Origin: Candidatus Rokubacteria bacterium 13_1_40CM_68_15
GTDB taxonomy: Bacteria > Methylomirabilota > Methylomirabilia > Rokubacteriales > CSP1-6
Length of the DNA: 37,997 bases
Assembly (NCBI GenBank): GCA_001917585.1
Contig: MNEG01000102.1
Location: 1-37,997 of the forward strand
Direction of reading: 5' to 3'
Positions 7,962 to 16,962 of the stretch are shown piece after piece (within the stretch, counting starts at the first letter, position 1; each line of letters starts with the position of its first letter). The notes beneath the pieces were generated by a model, which was not told where the DNA came from, did no database searches, and worked only from the letters and a program-made list of their open reading frames with translations. The translations under genes and the position numbers were made by a program.

Positions 7962-8727
7962 ACTGGCCCCAGAAGAAGATGAGAAACAGCTTGGTGAGGA
8001 AGAAGTCGGACACGATCACACCCATCGTGACGTGAACGACCGTGGCCGTCGTCGCCCGCCCCAGCCCTTCCGTGCCTCCCTCGACGCTGAGGCCGTTGTA
8101 GCAGCCGATCAGCGTGACGATGCCCCCGAAGAAGAAGCTCTTGCCCACGCCCATGAGAAAGTCGCGCGGCACCACCCAGTAGGTCGTCACGTTCCAGTAG
8201 GTGTACATGTCCGCGCCGCGCTCGAGATGCATGATGATCATGCCGCCGAGCACGCCGACCGCATCGGCCAGCACGGTCAGGAGCGGAAACACCACGATCG
8301 CGGCCAGGAGCCGGGGCACGATCAGCCGTTTGACGTAGTTCACGCCGAGCGTCCGGAGGGCGTCGATCTGCTCGGTGACCTTCATGGAGCCGAGCTCGGC
8401 GGTGATGCCGGAAGCGACCTTGCCGCCGACGAGGATGGCGGTGAGCACCGGCCCCAGCTCGCGGAGAATCGCCAGGGCGCTCACGGGCCCGACGTACGCC
8501 TCCGCTCCGAACCGCGCCATGTTGATGGCGCTCTGCAGCGCGAACACCATGCCGGTGAAGACAGCGGCGGTGAGGGCCACGCCGAGCGAGCGCACGCCCA
8601 TCACCTCGATCTCGTGGACCACGTGCTGCAGATAGGCGGGCGGAAGGGCCAGATTCCTGAGCACGCGGGCGGCGAGGATACTCAGGCCGCCATACCACAG
8701 CACCGTGCGTCGCAGGTACGCCTCCAT
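7960..8727 (-). CDS. mlaE: Mla-type ABC transporter permease
   Basis: Inner-membrane permease of an MCE/Mla lipid transport system. The 255-aa protein has the conserved MlaE core: TAAVFTGMVFALQSAINMARFGAE, the ELGPVLTAILVGGKVASGITAELGSMKVTEQIDAL segment and the C-terminal VEGGTEGLGRATT, with five to six hydrophobic helices. ATG 8727 is three bases after the upstream lipoprotein stop. The C terminus (LIFFWGQ) ends in a TAG made at the junction with the family A repeat array, so the native stop may have been replaced. No MlaB (STAS) or MlaC gene is in the cluster. Confidence 0.95.
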   Translation of the reverse strand: MEAYLRRTVLWYGGLSILAARVLRNLALPPAYLQHVVHEIEVMGVRSLGVALTAAVFTGMVFALQSAINMARFGAEAYVGPVSALAILRELGPVLTAILVGGKVASGITAELGSMKVTEQIDALRTLGVNYVKRLIVPRLLAAIVVFPLLTVLADAVGVLGGMIIMHLERGADMYTYWNVTTYWVVPRDFLMGVGKSFFFGGIVTLIGCYNGLSVEGGTEGLGRATTATVVHVTMGVIVSDFFLTKLFLIFFWGQ

Positions 8728-8730
8728 CCA

Positions 8731-9237
8731 TCACTCCGTGGCGAACGACTGCACGAGGCGCTCGAAATCGGCGCGGCCGGCCGCGAAGACCGAGGGCTCG
8801 GCGGCGTAGATCAGGTCGTACACGCAGCGCCCGTCGGTCACGACGAACGTCTCGATCTTCATCCGCGAGCCGGTACTGCCATTGGCCGCCTCTAGCACGC
8901 TGTGGGCGGCCCGGTGGCCATTGACGGTCGCCTCACCCTGCTCGACGGTCCTCCGCTGCGTCAGTCCAAGCAGCAGCCGGCGCTCCAGGAACACCAGAGG
9001 CCGGCGCGCCCGGCGGGCGTCACAGTCGGCGTGGACGAGGATACCCGCGCGGTCGCTGGCATCACGCAGCTCGAGGTCGCCGCGAGCGTCCAAGACCATG
9101 GTCCACCCGGGACCGGGCACCGTCACGCGATAGCCCTTGGCCGAGTGGAACACGCCGGTGTCGAGGCGATGGGTCGCGCAACCCGCGAGGAGCGCCGCCG
9201 CAACCACCGTCAGGAAGGGCAGGCGCCCTTGCCGCAC
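8731..9237 (-). CDS. Putative lipoprotein of unknown function, Mla-cluster associated
   Basis: I do not recognise the family. The ORF track starts it at 9426 inside hisIE, but GTG 9237, five bases after the hisIE stop, gives a 168-aa protein beginning with a short signal peptide (RLPFLTVVAAALLAGC) whose lipobox LAGC would be lipidated at Cys20. The mature part is alpha/beta-looking, with charged segments and no transmembrane helix. It ends three bases before mlaE, so it is probably coexpressed with the MCE transporter, and a periplasmic accessory role is possible; that is inference from position only. It shows no clear similarity by eye to MlaC. Confidence 0.7.
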   Translation of the reverse strand: MRQGRLPFLTVVAAALLAGCATHRLDTGVFHSAKGYRVTVPGPGWTMVLDARGDLELRDASDRAGILVHADCDARRARRPLVFLERRLLLGLTQRRTVEQGEATVNGHRAAHSVLEAANGSTGSRMKIETFVVTDGRCVYDLIYAAEPSVFAAGRADFERLVQSFATE

Positions 9238-9241
9238 GGGA

Positions 9242-9874
9242 TCACGGGCCTGGCGTCGTACGCGCCTGGTGTCGCCGGGCCAGCTCCTCGAGCACGTCGT
9301 GGACGGCGATGCCGCGCGCCCCGAGCAGTACGATCGTGTGGAACCAGAGATCGGCGACCTCCTCCACCACCCGGCGATCGCCTTCGCCGCCGAGCGCGGC
9401 GGTGATGACTTCGCTCGCCTCTTCACCGATCTTGCGGGCGATCGCCGGCTCGCCGCGCGCGAGCAGCCCGGCCACGTAGGAGCCGGCAGGGGCTGCGGCC
9501 TTGCGGCTGGCCACGATGCGCTCGAGGCGCTCGATCATCGTCGCGCCGGCCGTGCCGGCCTTGATCGCCGTGAAAAAGCAGGTCCGGTTGCCCGTGTGAC
9601 AGGCCACGCCGTCCTGGTGAACCTGCACGAGTAGCACGTCGGCGTCACAGTCGACGTAGACGCCCTGCACGTGCTGGACGTGACCTGACGTCTCGCCCTT
9701 CTGCCACAGCCGCTCGCGCGACCGCGACCAGAAGTGCGTCAGACCCGTCCGGAGCGTCGCCTCGAGCGCTTCCCGGTCCATCCAGGCGACCATCAGTACC
9801 TCGCCGGTGTCCCCCTCCTGGACCACGGCCGGGATCAGGCCGCGCTCGTCGAACTCGAGGCCGTCGGTCGTCAT
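9242..9874 (-). CDS. hisIE: Bifunctional phosphoribosyl-AMP cyclohydrolase / phosphoribosyl-ATP pyrophosphohydrolase
   Basis: Catalyses histidine steps 2 and 3. The N-terminal HisI domain (about residues 1-110) shows [28 protein letters not shown] and the metal/cysteine region [27 protein letters not shown]. The C-terminal HisE domain (about 115-205) shows [16 protein letters not shown] and [13 protein letters not shown]. The 210-aa length equals a normal HI-HE fusion. The true start is ATG 9874, overlapping the hisF stop as ATGA; the track's longer ORF (to 10222) is read-through of the frame into hisF. Confidence 0.96.
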   Translation of the reverse strand: MTTDGLEFDERGLIPAVVQEGDTGEVLMVAWMDREALEATLRTGLTHFWSRSRERLWQKGETSGHVQHVQGVYVDCDADVLLVQVHQDGVACHTGNRTCFFTAIKAGTAGATMIERLERIVASRKAAAPAGSYVAGLLARGEPAIARKIGEEASEVITAALGGEGDRRVVEEVADLWFHTIVLLGARGIAVHDVLEELARRHQARTTPGP

Positions 9875-10674
9875 GGCTCGACTCGCACCTCGACCCCACG
9901 TTCGCGTAGGTAGGCTTTCGCTTCCGCGATCGTGTGGAGCCCGAAATGGAAGATGGAAGCGGCGAGGACGGCGTCGGCCGATCCATCGACAAGCCCCTCC
10001 CAGAGATGCTCGAGCGCGCCGGCGCCACCGGAGGCGATGACGGGAATGGACACCGCAGTCGAGACGGCCCGCGTCAGCTCGAGATCGTAGCCGTCCTTGG
10101 TGCCGTCGCGGTCCATGCTGGTCAGGAGTATCTCGCCGGCTCCGAGCCGCGCCGCCTCGCACGCCCACTCCACCGCGTCGCGCCCGGCTGGTCGGCGACC
10201 GCCGTGAGTATAGACTTCCCATCTCCGAACCATTTCACCGCTCGCCTCGTCCGCCGGACGGCCTCGGCTCGCACTGCCACGCGCGTCGATGGCCACCACG
10301 ATGCACTGACTGCCGAACCGTTCGGCGGCCTCGCGGATGAGCTCGGGTCGCGCGAGCGCCGACGTGTTGAGCGAGACCTTGTCGGCCCCGGCCCGGAGAA
10401 GCGTGCGGACGTCCTCGATGCCCCGGATGCCCCCGCCCACCGTGAGCGGCATGTAGATCCCTTCGGCCGTCCGGGCCACGACGTCGAGCATGATCTTCCG
10501 GTTCTCGTGGGAGGCCGTGATGTCGAGGAAGACCAGTTCGTCGGCGCCCTGGGCGTCGTAGGCCTCGGCGGCCGCCACGGGATCACCGGCGTCGCGCAGA
10601 TCGACGAAGCGCACGCCCTTCACGACACGGCCGTCCTTGACGTCGAGACACGGGATGATGCGCTTGGTCAGCAT
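9871..10674 (-). CDS. hisF: Imidazole glycerol phosphate synthase subunit HisF, with repeat-derived loop
   Basis: Cyclase subunit that uses ammonia from HisH to make IGP and AICAR from PRFAR. The barrel signatures are [16 protein letters not shown] (catalytic Asp11), VVAIDAR (catalytic Asp130), [20 protein letters not shown] and [13 protein letters not shown] 10674 overlaps the hisA stop by seven bases. At 267 aa it is 10-15 aa longer than usual. The extra residues (about 133-151, [19 protein letters not shown]) lie in the hairpin loop between VVAIDAR and WEVYTHGG and are encoded by a copy of the family A repeat. The frame is kept and all catalytic residues remain, so activity is probably retained. 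Confidence 0.96.
   Translation of the reverse strand: MLTKRIIPCLDVKDGRVVKGVRFVDLRDAGDPVAAAEAYDAQGADELVFLDITASHENRKIMLDVVARTAEGIYMPLTVGGGIRGIEDVRTLLRAGADKVSLNTSALARPELIREAAERFGSQCIVVAIDARGSASRGRPADEASGEMVRRWEVYTHGGRRPAGRDAVEWACEAARLGAGEILLTSMDRDGTKDGYDLELTRAVSTAVSIPVIASGGAGALEHLWEGLVDGSADAVLAASIFHFGLHTIAEAKAYLRERGVEVRVEP
10226..10281 (+). repeat. Family A repeat copy embedded in frame in hisF
   Basis: This 56-base segment has the same length as the unit at 7770-7825. The first 19 bases (CGAACCATTTCACCGCTCG) are identical, and about 44 of 56 positions match without gaps. It is inside the hisF reading frame and encodes most of the extra loop of that protein. Divergence from the mlaE/mlaF array suggests it is older or has been under coding constraint. 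Confidence 0.85.
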
Positions 10675-11387
10675 GCGAGAGCCGTCAGCGCCTGGCGAAG
10701 ATCGATGGCGCCCGTATACAGAGCGCGACCGACGACGGTGCCGATCACGCCGGCAATCGCCGCCAACCGCCGCAAGTCGTCGAGCTGGGCGACGCCACCG
10801 GAGGCCAGGACCGGCATCTCGACCGCACGCGCAAGGGCTTCGGTGTGCTCGACGTTCGGTCCATGCTCTGTTCCATCGCGCGTGATGTCCGTGTACAGCA
10901 GCGCCGCGGCGCCCGCGTCGCGCGCGCGCATCCCCAGTTCGGCCGCCGTGGTGTCGACGACTTCCGTCCACCCCTTCACGGCGACGCGTTCGCCTCGAGC
11001 ATCCACGGCGACGATGATCCGGCCCGGAAACGCTCGGCACACGTCGCCGAGGAAGCGGGCGTCCAATGCCGCCCGCGTGCCGACCACCGCCCATCGCGCG
11101 CCGGCCTTGATCGTGGCCTCGACGGCGGCCAGATCGCGCAATCCACCACCGACCTCGACCGGCACCGGCGCCACGGCGGCCACCACGGCGGCGACGAGCG
11201 CGGTCTGACGAGCGGCGCCGAAGGCGCCGTCGAGATCGACCACGTGCAGACGCTCGGCGCCGAGCCCGGCCCAGCGCGTGGCCATGGCCACCGGATCGTC
11301 GGAGAACACCGTGGTCTGGTCGGCGCGGCCCTCGCGCAGGCGGACGCAGCGGCCGTCCTTGATGTCGACGGCCGGGATGATGGTCAC
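10668..11387 (-). CDS. hisA: ProFAR isomerase
   Basis: Isomerises the aminoaldose ProFAR to the aminoketose PRFAR, histidine step 4. It has the HisA/HisF half-barrel signature at the N terminus ([15 protein letters not shown], catalytic Asp8), [10 protein letters not shown] in the first half, and [15 protein letters not shown] plus VLASGGVA in the second. GTG 11387 gives 239 aa, normal for the family, and overlaps the hisH stop as GTGA. The track's start at 11537 lies inside hisH and is rejected. Confidence 0.96.
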   Translation of the reverse strand: MTIIPAVDIKDGRCVRLREGRADQTTVFSDDPVAMATRWAGLGAERLHVVDLDGAFGAARQTALVAAVVAAVAPVPVEVGGGLRDLAAVEATIKAGARWAVVGTRAALDARFLGDVCRAFPGRIIVAVDARGERVAVKGWTEVVDTTAAELGMRARDAGAAALLYTDITRDGTEHGPNVEHTEALARAVEMPVLASGGVAQLDDLRRLAAIAGVIGTVVGRALYTGAIDLRQALTALAC

Positions 11388-12010
11388 GCGCGCGTCGCTG
11401 TCGCCGCCCGCACGAGCGCGGCAAAGTTCTCGAGAAGACGAAGCCCCCAGCGCTGGCTCTTTTCGGGATGAAACTGCGTCGCGAAGATCACGCCGCGCTC
11501 GATGGCGGCGGCAAAGCGCACCCCGTAGTCGCACCACGCCGCGGCGACGCCGTTGACCGCCATCGCCGGGTAATAGGAGTGGACGAAGTAGAAGTGGGCG
11601 CCGTCCGGAATCCCCTCGAACAGGCGCAGCCGCCCGCCGTGCTCGACCTGATTCCAGCCCATGTGCGGGACCTTGCGTCCGGCCGGGAACCGGCGCACGA
11701 CACCGGACAGGACGTCGAGGCCCCGGCCCTCGCCGAACTCCTCGCTGCGCGAGAAGAGCAGCTGGTAGCCGAGACAGATGCCCAGAAACGGGCGGCTGCC
11801 GTCGAGCGCGCGGCGCAGCGACGGTGTCAGTCCCAGGCGGTCGAGATTGGACATGGCGTCGTGAAACGCGCCGTCGCCGGGAAGGACCACGGCATCGGCG
11901 CCGTCCACCGCCGTCGCGTCCTGGGTCACGACGGCGTCCATGCCGACACGTTCGAAGGCCTTCTCGACCGAGCCGAGATTGCCTCGACCGTAATCGATGA
12001 TGGCGATCAC
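11384..12010 (-). CDS. hisH: Imidazole glycerol phosphate synthase glutaminase subunit HisH
   Basis: Class I glutamine amidotransferase that supplies ammonia to HisF. The nucleophile Cys79 is in [11 protein letters not shown], and the His181/Glu183 pair in FHPEKSQ completes the triad; the oxyanion region PGDGAF is present. GTG 12010 gives 208 aa (family about 200) and overlaps the hisB stop as GTGA. The track's 426-aa ORF includes out-of-frame hisB sequence. Confidence 0.96.
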   Translation of the reverse strand: MIAIIDYGRGNLGSVEKAFERVGMDAVVTQDATAVDGADAVVLPGDGAFHDAMSNLDRLGLTPSLRRALDGSRPFLGICLGYQLLFSRSEEFGEGRGLDVLSGVVRRFPAGRKVPHMGWNQVEHGGRLRLFEGIPDGAHFYFVHSYYPAMAVNGVAAAWCDYGVRFAAAIERGVIFATQFHPEKSQRWGLRLLENFAALVRAATATRA

Positions 12011-12612
12011 AACGCCCCTTTCGTCGAGGGAAGAATGCCGGCGATCCGTGGATTGAGCCGGGTCGCCTCGGCCAGCGCGCGCCCCACCGCCTTGAAGACG
12101 GCCTCGGTGATGTGATGGAGGTTGTGGCCGTAGTGCATCGTCACGTGCAGCGTGATCTCGGCGTTGAAGGCGAAGGCGCGAAAGAATTCCTGCAGCATGT
12201 CGAGATCGAAGTTCGATACGCGCGTTCGGGCCACCGGCACGTTGAAGACGAGGAAGGGCCGGCCCGAGATGTCGACGGCGGCTTGCACGAGCGCCTCGTC
12301 CATCGGCACGAACGCCGTGCCATAGCGCACGATGCCGCGCTTGTCGCCGAGCGCCTGACGCAGCGCCTGCCCCAGCACGATGCCGACGTCCTCGACGGTG
12401 TGGTGGATGTCCACCTCGACGTCGCCGCTCGCCTCCACGCTCAGATCCATGAGGCCGTGCTTGGCCCAGGCTTCCAGCATGTGACTGAAGAACGGAATGG
12501 GCGTGCGGACCTTGACCGCGCCCGTGCCGTCGAGGTTGAGCTGGAGCCCGACTTCCGTCTCCTTCGTCTTGCGCTCGATGCGCCCCTGGCGGCCTTCGCC
12601 CTGGCTGCTCAT
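12007..12612 (-). CDS. hisB: Imidazoleglycerol-phosphate dehydratase
   Basis: Dehydrates IGP to imidazole acetol phosphate using manganese. The paired metal-binding signatures DIHHTVEDVGI and HNLHHITEAVFK are both present, as are FFSHML and the C-terminal LPSTKG. 201 aa corresponds to the monofunctional enzyme: there is no N-terminal histidinol-phosphatase domain, so step 8 must be done by another protein. ATG 12612 overlaps the hisD stop as ATGA. hisC, often placed between hisD and hisB, is not here. Confidence 0.97.
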   Translation of the reverse strand: MSSQGEGRQGRIERKTKETEVGLQLNLDGTGAVKVRTPIPFFSHMLEAWAKHGLMDLSVEASGDVEVDIHHTVEDVGIVLGQALRQALGDKRGIVRYGTAFVPMDEALVQAAVDISGRPFLVFNVPVARTRVSNFDLDMLQEFFRAFAFNAEITLHVTMHYGHNLHHITEAVFKAVGRALAEATRLNPRIAGILPSTKGAL

Positions 12613-13928
12613 GGCCCTTCCCCTCCGCCCTTCGGGTTGACCCGCACCTCCGCCGCCGTTCCATGCCCGGCGAGGCCTTCGGTCCGCGTCAAGGCGCGCA
12701 GGTGCGGCAGCGCCGCCTGGAGTCCCCCGGCGGCGTACTCGATGACGCTCGTCCGCGTGACGAAGTCCTCGGTACCCAGCGGCGAGGAGAACCGTGCGGT
12801 CCCCGCCGTCGGCAGCACGTGGCTCGGCCCGGCAACGTAATCGCCGACGACCTCCGGCGTCTGCCCGCCGACGAACACGGCGCCGGCGTGGCGGATGCGA
12901 CCGAGCAGCGCTTGAGGAACGCGGACCAGCAGCTCGAGATGCTCGGGCGCGAGACGATTCGCCAGGTCGGCGGCCTCATCGAGCGAGTGGACACACACGA
13001 GGGCGCCATTCGTCGCCAGCGATTCAGCGGCGATGGCGCGGCGGGGCAGACGCTCGAGCTGCTCGGCCAGCGCGGCCTGAACCCGCCCCGAAAGTTGCGG
13101 GTCGTCCGTGATGAGGACGGCACGCGCCATCGGATCGTGCTCGGCCTGAGCCAGAAGATCGGCCGCGATCCACACGGGATCGGCCATCGCATCAGCGACG
13201 ACGACGACCTCACTCGGCCCCGCCACCATGTCGATGCCGACTTCGCCGAACACGCGGCTCTTGGCGAGCGCGACGTACAGGTTGCCGGGGCCGACGATCT
13301 TGTCGACACGGCGGATGGTGGCCGTTCCATAGGCGAGGGCCCCGATGGCCTGCGCGCCCCCGATCCTCCAGCCTTCGGTCACGCCGGCCATGTGGGCGGC
13401 GGCGAGCACCGTGGGATCGACGCGGCTGTCACGCCCGGGCGGCGTGACGAGGACGACGTCACGCACGCCGGCGACCCGGGCCGGCACCGCAGTCATGAGC
13501 ACGGTGGAGGGATAGGCCGCTCGCCCGCCCGGGATGTAGACACCGACGCGGTCGAGCGGGCGGATTTCCTGGCCGAGCACGGAGCCGTGCTCGTCGGTGA
13601 TCCTCCACGACTTCGGCAGCGCGGCCGCGTGATAGCGCTCGATGCGCTCGGCGGCGTAGGCGAGGGCGGCTCTCACGTCGACGGCCAGCGCGCGCTCGGC
13701 GGCCTCGAACTCGGCCGGCGCGATCGACAGCGCCGCCACGGACGGCATGGCATGGCCGTCGAAGCGCCGCGTGAACTCGAGGACCGCGGCATCGCCGCGT
13801 GTCCGCACGTCGGCGAGGATCTCGTCTACGGCGCGCTGGATCGAAGGATCGACGGCGGCCGGCGGCCGGGCCAGCTGCCTGACGACTTCGTCGGCGCCGA
13901 TCTTCCGCGCGTCCAGCGTCCGGATCAT
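12609..13928 (-). CDS. hisD: Histidinol dehydrogenase
   Basis: Zinc- and NAD-dependent two-step oxidation of L-histidinol to L-histidine. Diagnostic segments are VDKIVGPGNLYVALAKS, IDMVAGPSEVVVVAD, LAQAEHDP (metal region), LAPEHLELL (catalytic Glu-His) and GPSHVLPTAG. The 439-aa length is typical. It starts at ATG 13928 with only a weak upstream GGACC as ribosome binding site. Upstream, 191 bases of family B repeats separate it from the hisG stop, the one place in the his operon where genes do not overlap. Confidence 0.97.
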   Translation of the reverse strand: MIRTLDARKIGADEVVRQLARPPAAVDPSIQRAVDEILADVRTRGDAAVLEFTRRFDGHAMPSVAALSIAPAEFEAAERALAVDVRAALAYAAERIERYHAAALPKSWRITDEHGSVLGQEIRPLDRVGVYIPGGRAAYPSTVLMTAVPARVAGVRDVVLVTPPGRDSRVDPTVLAAAHMAGVTEGWRIGGAQAIGALAYGTATIRRVDKIVGPGNLYVALAKSRVFGEVGIDMVAGPSEVVVVADAMADPVWIAADLLAQAEHDPMARAVLITDDPQLSGRVQAALAEQLERLPRRAIAAESLATNGALVCVHSLDEAADLANRLAPEHLELLVRVPQALLGRIRHAGAVFVGGQTPEVVGDYVAGPSHVLPTAGTARFSSPLGTEDFVTRTSVIEYAAGGLQAALPHLRALTRTEGLAGHGTAAEVRVNPKGGGEGP

Positions 13929-13958
13929 TGGACCGAGGTCCGCGAGATCGGCTTGTTT

Positions 13959-14187
13959 CGCGGGTGGCCTGTTCGAGGCGCGCCGGGCTTCATTGGAGCG
14001 GGCGCCGCGAGGCCGGCTCGATCCGCGGGTGGCCTGTTCGAGGCGCGCCGGGCTTCATTGAAGCGGGCGCCGCGAGGCCGGCTCGATCCGCGGGTGGCCT
14101 GTTCGAGGCGCGCCGGGCTTCATTGGAGCGGGCGCCGCGAGGCCGGCTCGATCCGCGGGTGGCCTGTTCGAGGCGCTGGTGGCTGCG
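13959..14187 (+). repeat. Family B tandem repeat array (65-bp unit, about 3.3 copies) between hisG and hisD
   Basis: The unit starts CGCGGGTGGCCTGTTCGAGG and recurs with an exact 65-base period at 13959, 14024 and 14089, with a partial fourth copy from 14154. Copies differ at single positions (CATTGGAGCG versus CATTGAAGCG). The last partial copy changes to GCGCTGGTGGCTGCGTTCG, and similar sequence follows the single copy near 29450, so this may be the real element end. The array fills the hisG-hisD gap and encodes the HisG C-terminal tail and stop codon. Confidence 0.93.
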
Positions 14188-14815
14188 TTCGTTTCCCCAA
14201 ATCATCGATCAACTGGGTCACGGCGGAGTACTCGGTCTTCATGGAGGCGCGGTTGACGATCAACCGCGCCGTCGAGCGCGCGATCTCCGCGACCTCCACG
14301 AGCCCGTTGGCCCGCAGCGTCTCCCCGGTCTGGACGAGGTCGACGATGCGCTCGGCCAGCCCAACCAGCGGCGCCAGCTCGATCGACCCGTCCAAACGCA
14401 CGATCTCCACCTGGATGCCGCGCTCCGAGAAGTACCGTTCCGTCATCCGTGCGTACTTCGTGGCGACGCGGACCCACGACCACTTGGCGGGATCGTCGCG
14501 TTGCCACAACTCGCGCGGCTCCGCGACGACGAGCCGGCAGAATCCGAAGCCGAGATCGAGCGGTTCGTAGACGTCCGGCTCCTGCTCGAGCAGGATGTCC
14601 TTGCCGACGATCCCGAGGTCGGCGGCGCCATACGTCACGTAGGCGGGAACGTCGGCCGGCTTGAGGAACAGCAAGCGGAGCCCGCGCGCCGGGTCGGTGA
14701 AAATCAGCCGCCGGGAGTCAGCATCGATACCATCCACGCCGATGTCGCGCAGGAGGCCCAGCGCGCCGTCGAGGAGACGGCCCTTGGGGAGCGCCAGCGT
14801 GAGCCGCTCGCTCAT
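14120..14815 (-). CDS. hisG: ATP phosphoribosyltransferase, short form, with repeat-encoded C-terminal tail
   Basis: First, feedback-regulated step of histidine synthesis (ATP + PRPP). Family features are [15 protein letters not shown] at the start, [29 protein letters not shown] and the PRPP-binding region [27 protein letters not shown]. The conserved core ends at [15 protein letters not shown]. It is the short type (HisG-S), which normally needs the HisZ regulatory subunit; none is in the window. The last 18-20 residues ([21 protein letters not shown]) and the TGA come from the family B array, so the original stop has apparently been lost. ATG 14815 overlaps the murA stop as ATGA. Confidence 0.95.
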   Translation of the reverse strand: MSERLTLALPKGRLLDGALGLLRDIGVDGIDADSRRLIFTDPARGLRLLFLKPADVPAYVTYGAADLGIVGKDILLEQEPDVYEPLDLGFGFCRLVVAEPRELWQRDDPAKWSWVRVATKYARMTERYFSERGIQVEIVRLDGSIELAPLVGLAERIVDLVQTGETLRANGLVEVAEIARSTARLIVNRASMKTEYSAVTQLIDDLGKRTQPPAPRTGHPRIEPASRRPLQ

Positions 14816-16065
14816 GTTCGCCGGTCGATGCGCGCGCCGAGGCCGGCCAGCTTGGTTTCCATCCGCTCGTACCCTCGGTCGAGGTGATAGACGCGGGCCA
14901 CCTCGGTCCGACCGCGCGCCGCCAACCCGGCGAGGACCAGCGCCGCGGAGGCACGGAGGTCCGATGCCATCACCTGGGCTCCCTGGTAGTACGGCACGCC
15001 TCGGATGATCGCCGTCGAGCCCTCCGTCTCGATCCTGGCGCCCAGCCGCACGAGCTCGGCCGCGTGCATGAAGCGGTTCTCGAAGATCGTCTCGGTCACC
15101 CGCGACGAGCCGTCGGCGAGCGCGAGCAGCGTCATGAGCTGAGCCTGCATGTCGGTCGCGAACCCCGGAAACGGGCTCGTGACGACGTCGGCCGGCCGCG
15201 GCCGTTCGGGCCCGCGCACCCTCACCCACGTCGGCCCGACCTCGATGGCCACGCCGCACTCGTCGAGCTTCGCCAGCACGGCCTCGAGATGCTCGGGCAC
15301 GAGATCGCTCACCGTCACGTCTCCGCGGGTGATGGCCCCGGCGACGATCAGCGTGCCGGCTTCGATCCGGTCGGGCACGATGCGGTGAGTGGCGCCTCCG
15401 AGGGTCGGCACGCCCTCGATCTCGATGCGCGCCGTGCCGGCGCCGCTGATGCGGGCTCCCATCGCGTTGAGGAGCGCGGCGAGATCCGAGACTTCGGGCT
15501 CGCGGGCGGCGTTCTCGATGATCGTCGTGCCCTGAGCCAACGCGGCCGCCATCATGAGGTTTTCGGTGCCGGTCACGGTCACCATGTCGGGAGCGATCGA
15601 CGCGCCCCGCAGCCGGCTCGCGCGGGCGACGACGTACCCGTTCTCGATCGCGATCTCCGCGCCGAGCCTGGCCAGGCCTTTGAGGTGCTGATCGATGGGG
15701 CGTACTCCGATCGCGCAGCCACCGGGCAACGCGACGCGTGCCGAGCCGTGGCGGGCGACGAGCGGACCGAGCACGAGGACAGAGGCGCGCATGGTCGAGA
15801 CCAGCTCGTACGCTGCCTCGTCCTTCATCACCCGCGCCACGCGGACGGTGACGCGGGCGCCGTCGCGGTCGATCGTCGCTCCCAGCGTTTGGAGCAACCG
15901 GATCATCGTGCGCACGTCCTGCAAGTCGGGGAGGTTGGGAAAGACGAGCGGCTCGGCCGTCAGGAGCGCGGCCGCCAGCGCCGGCAGCGCAGCGTTTTTC
16001 GCCGCGCTCACCTTGACGGTGCCCTTCAGTGGAATACCGCCCTCGATCTCGAGTCGTGCCGGCAT
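14812..16065 (-). CDS. murA: UDP-N-acetylglucosamine 1-carboxyvinyltransferase
   Basis: Transfers enolpyruvate from PEP to UDP-GlcNAc, the first committed step of peptidoglycan synthesis. Lys23/Asn24 are in [11 protein letters not shown], and the catalytic loop is GGCAIGVRP with Cys117, so a fosfomycin-sensitive cysteine enzyme is expected. [12 protein letters not shown] and the [10 protein letters not shown] region follow. 417 aa is normal. ATG 16065 lies three bases after the prmC stop, with a good GGAGGG ribosome binding site. murA directly before hisG is a common arrangement in proteobacteria. Confidence 0.97.
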   Translation of the reverse strand: MPARLEIEGGIPLKGTVKVSAAKNAALPALAAALLTAEPLVFPNLPDLQDVRTMIRLLQTLGATIDRDGARVTVRVARVMKDEAAYELVSTMRASVLVLGPLVARHGSARVALPGGCAIGVRPIDQHLKGLARLGAEIAIENGYVVARASRLRGASIAPDMVTVTGTENLMMAAALAQGTTIIENAAREPEVSDLAALLNAMGARISGAGTARIEIEGVPTLGGATHRIVPDRIEAGTLIVAGAITRGDVTVSDLVPEHLEAVLAKLDECGVAIEVGPTWVRVRGPERPRPADVVTSPFPGFATDMQAQLMTLLALADGSSRVTETIFENRFMHAAELVRLGARIETEGSTAIIRGVPYYQGAQVMASDLRASAALVLAGLAARGRTEVARVYHLDRGYERMETKLAGLGARIDRRT

Positions 16066-16068
16066 AGC

Positions 16069-16962
16069 TCACCCTCCGCCGTCTTCGGTCGACGGCAAAA
16101 ATCCCGCAATGAATCGTTCGACCCCGACCAAATCACGCCGCGTCGCAATGTTCGAAAACCCCGCCGCGCGCATCAGCGCGGCGCTCTCCGGAACCTGGTC
16201 ACCACCGGCCGTCTCGAGGACGAGCGCGCCGCCGGCCGTGAGCCAGCCCGGCGTCTCGGCGATGAGCCGGCGGATCACGCTCAGCCCGTCGGCACCGCCG
16301 TCGAGGGCAACCAGTGGGTCGTGGGCAGCCACTTCGGGGGCCAGGCCGGCCAGCGCCGCCGCCGGCAGGTACGGCGGGTTCGCCACGACCATATCGGCGC
16401 GCAAGCGGCCGAGGCCGGAGAGCAGGTCGCCTTCCCTCACCGTCACGCGGCCGCCGAGCTCGAGCGCCGACACGTTGCGGCGGGCGATCTGCACGGCGGC
16501 GGGTGAGGCGTCCACGGCGACCACCTCGAGATCCGGGCGGGCCGCGGCCAGCGCGCACGCGATACATCCCGACCCCGTCCCGACGTCGATGGCCAGTCGC
16601 CTGATGCCGCCGGGTGGTGGTAGCAGCGAGAGCGCCCACTCCACGAGCGTCTCGGTCTCGGGCCGTGGCACGAGCACGTCAGCCGTCACCGTGAAACGCA
16701 GCCCGCAAAACTCCTCCCAGCCGAGAACGTGCTGGAGCGGCTCGCGCCGCTCTCGCCGCGTCACCGCGGCGTCGTAGCGGGCAGCCAGCGTCGGCGTCAG
16801 CTCGTGGTCGAGATTCGCGGCGAGCACGGCGCGCCCGACGCCAAGGAGACCGGCCATCAGCCATTCGGCGTCCACGCGCGCGGCTTCCACACCGGCATCC
16901 CGGAGCCGGACCGTGGCCGCCTCGATGGCGGCGCGGGTGGACGCTGTCGTCACGGCGCTCAC
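16069..16962 (-). CDS. prmC: Release factor glutamine methyltransferase
   Basis: Methylates the glutamine of the GGQ motif of release factors RF1/RF2. An N-terminal helical domain (about 1-85) precedes a Rossmann methyltransferase with [11 protein letters not shown] (SAM binding, about 126-136) and the catalytic NPPY at 195-198. 297 aa is a standard size. GTG 16962 overlaps the prfA stop as GTGA; the prfA-prmC pairing of enzyme and substrate is a widely conserved neighbourhood. Confidence 0.96.
   Translation of the reverse strand: MSAVTTASTRAAIEAATVRLRDAGVEAARVDAEWLMAGLLGVGRAVLAANLDHELTPTLAARYDAAVTRRERREPLQHVLGWEEFCGLRFTVTADVLVPRPETETLVEWALSLLPPPGGIRRLAIDVGTGSGCIACALAAARPDLEVVAVDASPAAVQIARRNVSALELGGRVTVREGDLLSGLGRLRADMVVANPPYLPAAALAGLAPEVAAHDPLVALDGGADGLSVIRRLIAETPGWLTAGGALVLETAGGDQVPESAALMRAAGFSNIATRRDLVGVERFIAGFLPSTEDGGG

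Noticed and set aside
9871-11424. 517-aa ORF as a HisA-HisF fusion
   Set aside because: The upstream half is an out-of-frame shadow of hisA; hisA and hisF are separate genes overlapping by seven bases.
13959-14187. 65-bp periodic repeats as a CRISPR array
   Set aside because: Copies are directly abutting with no unique spacers and no cas genes are nearby.
12663-14570. 635-aa plus-strand ORF opposite hisD and hisG
   Set aside because: Low-complexity Arg/Gly/Asp-rich shadow, including repeat translation; the hisD and hisG frames carry all family motifs.
14120-16072. 650-aa minus-strand ORF ending with the HisG sequence
   Set aside because: Only the part from ATG 14815 is coding (HisG); the rest is murA in the wrong frame.
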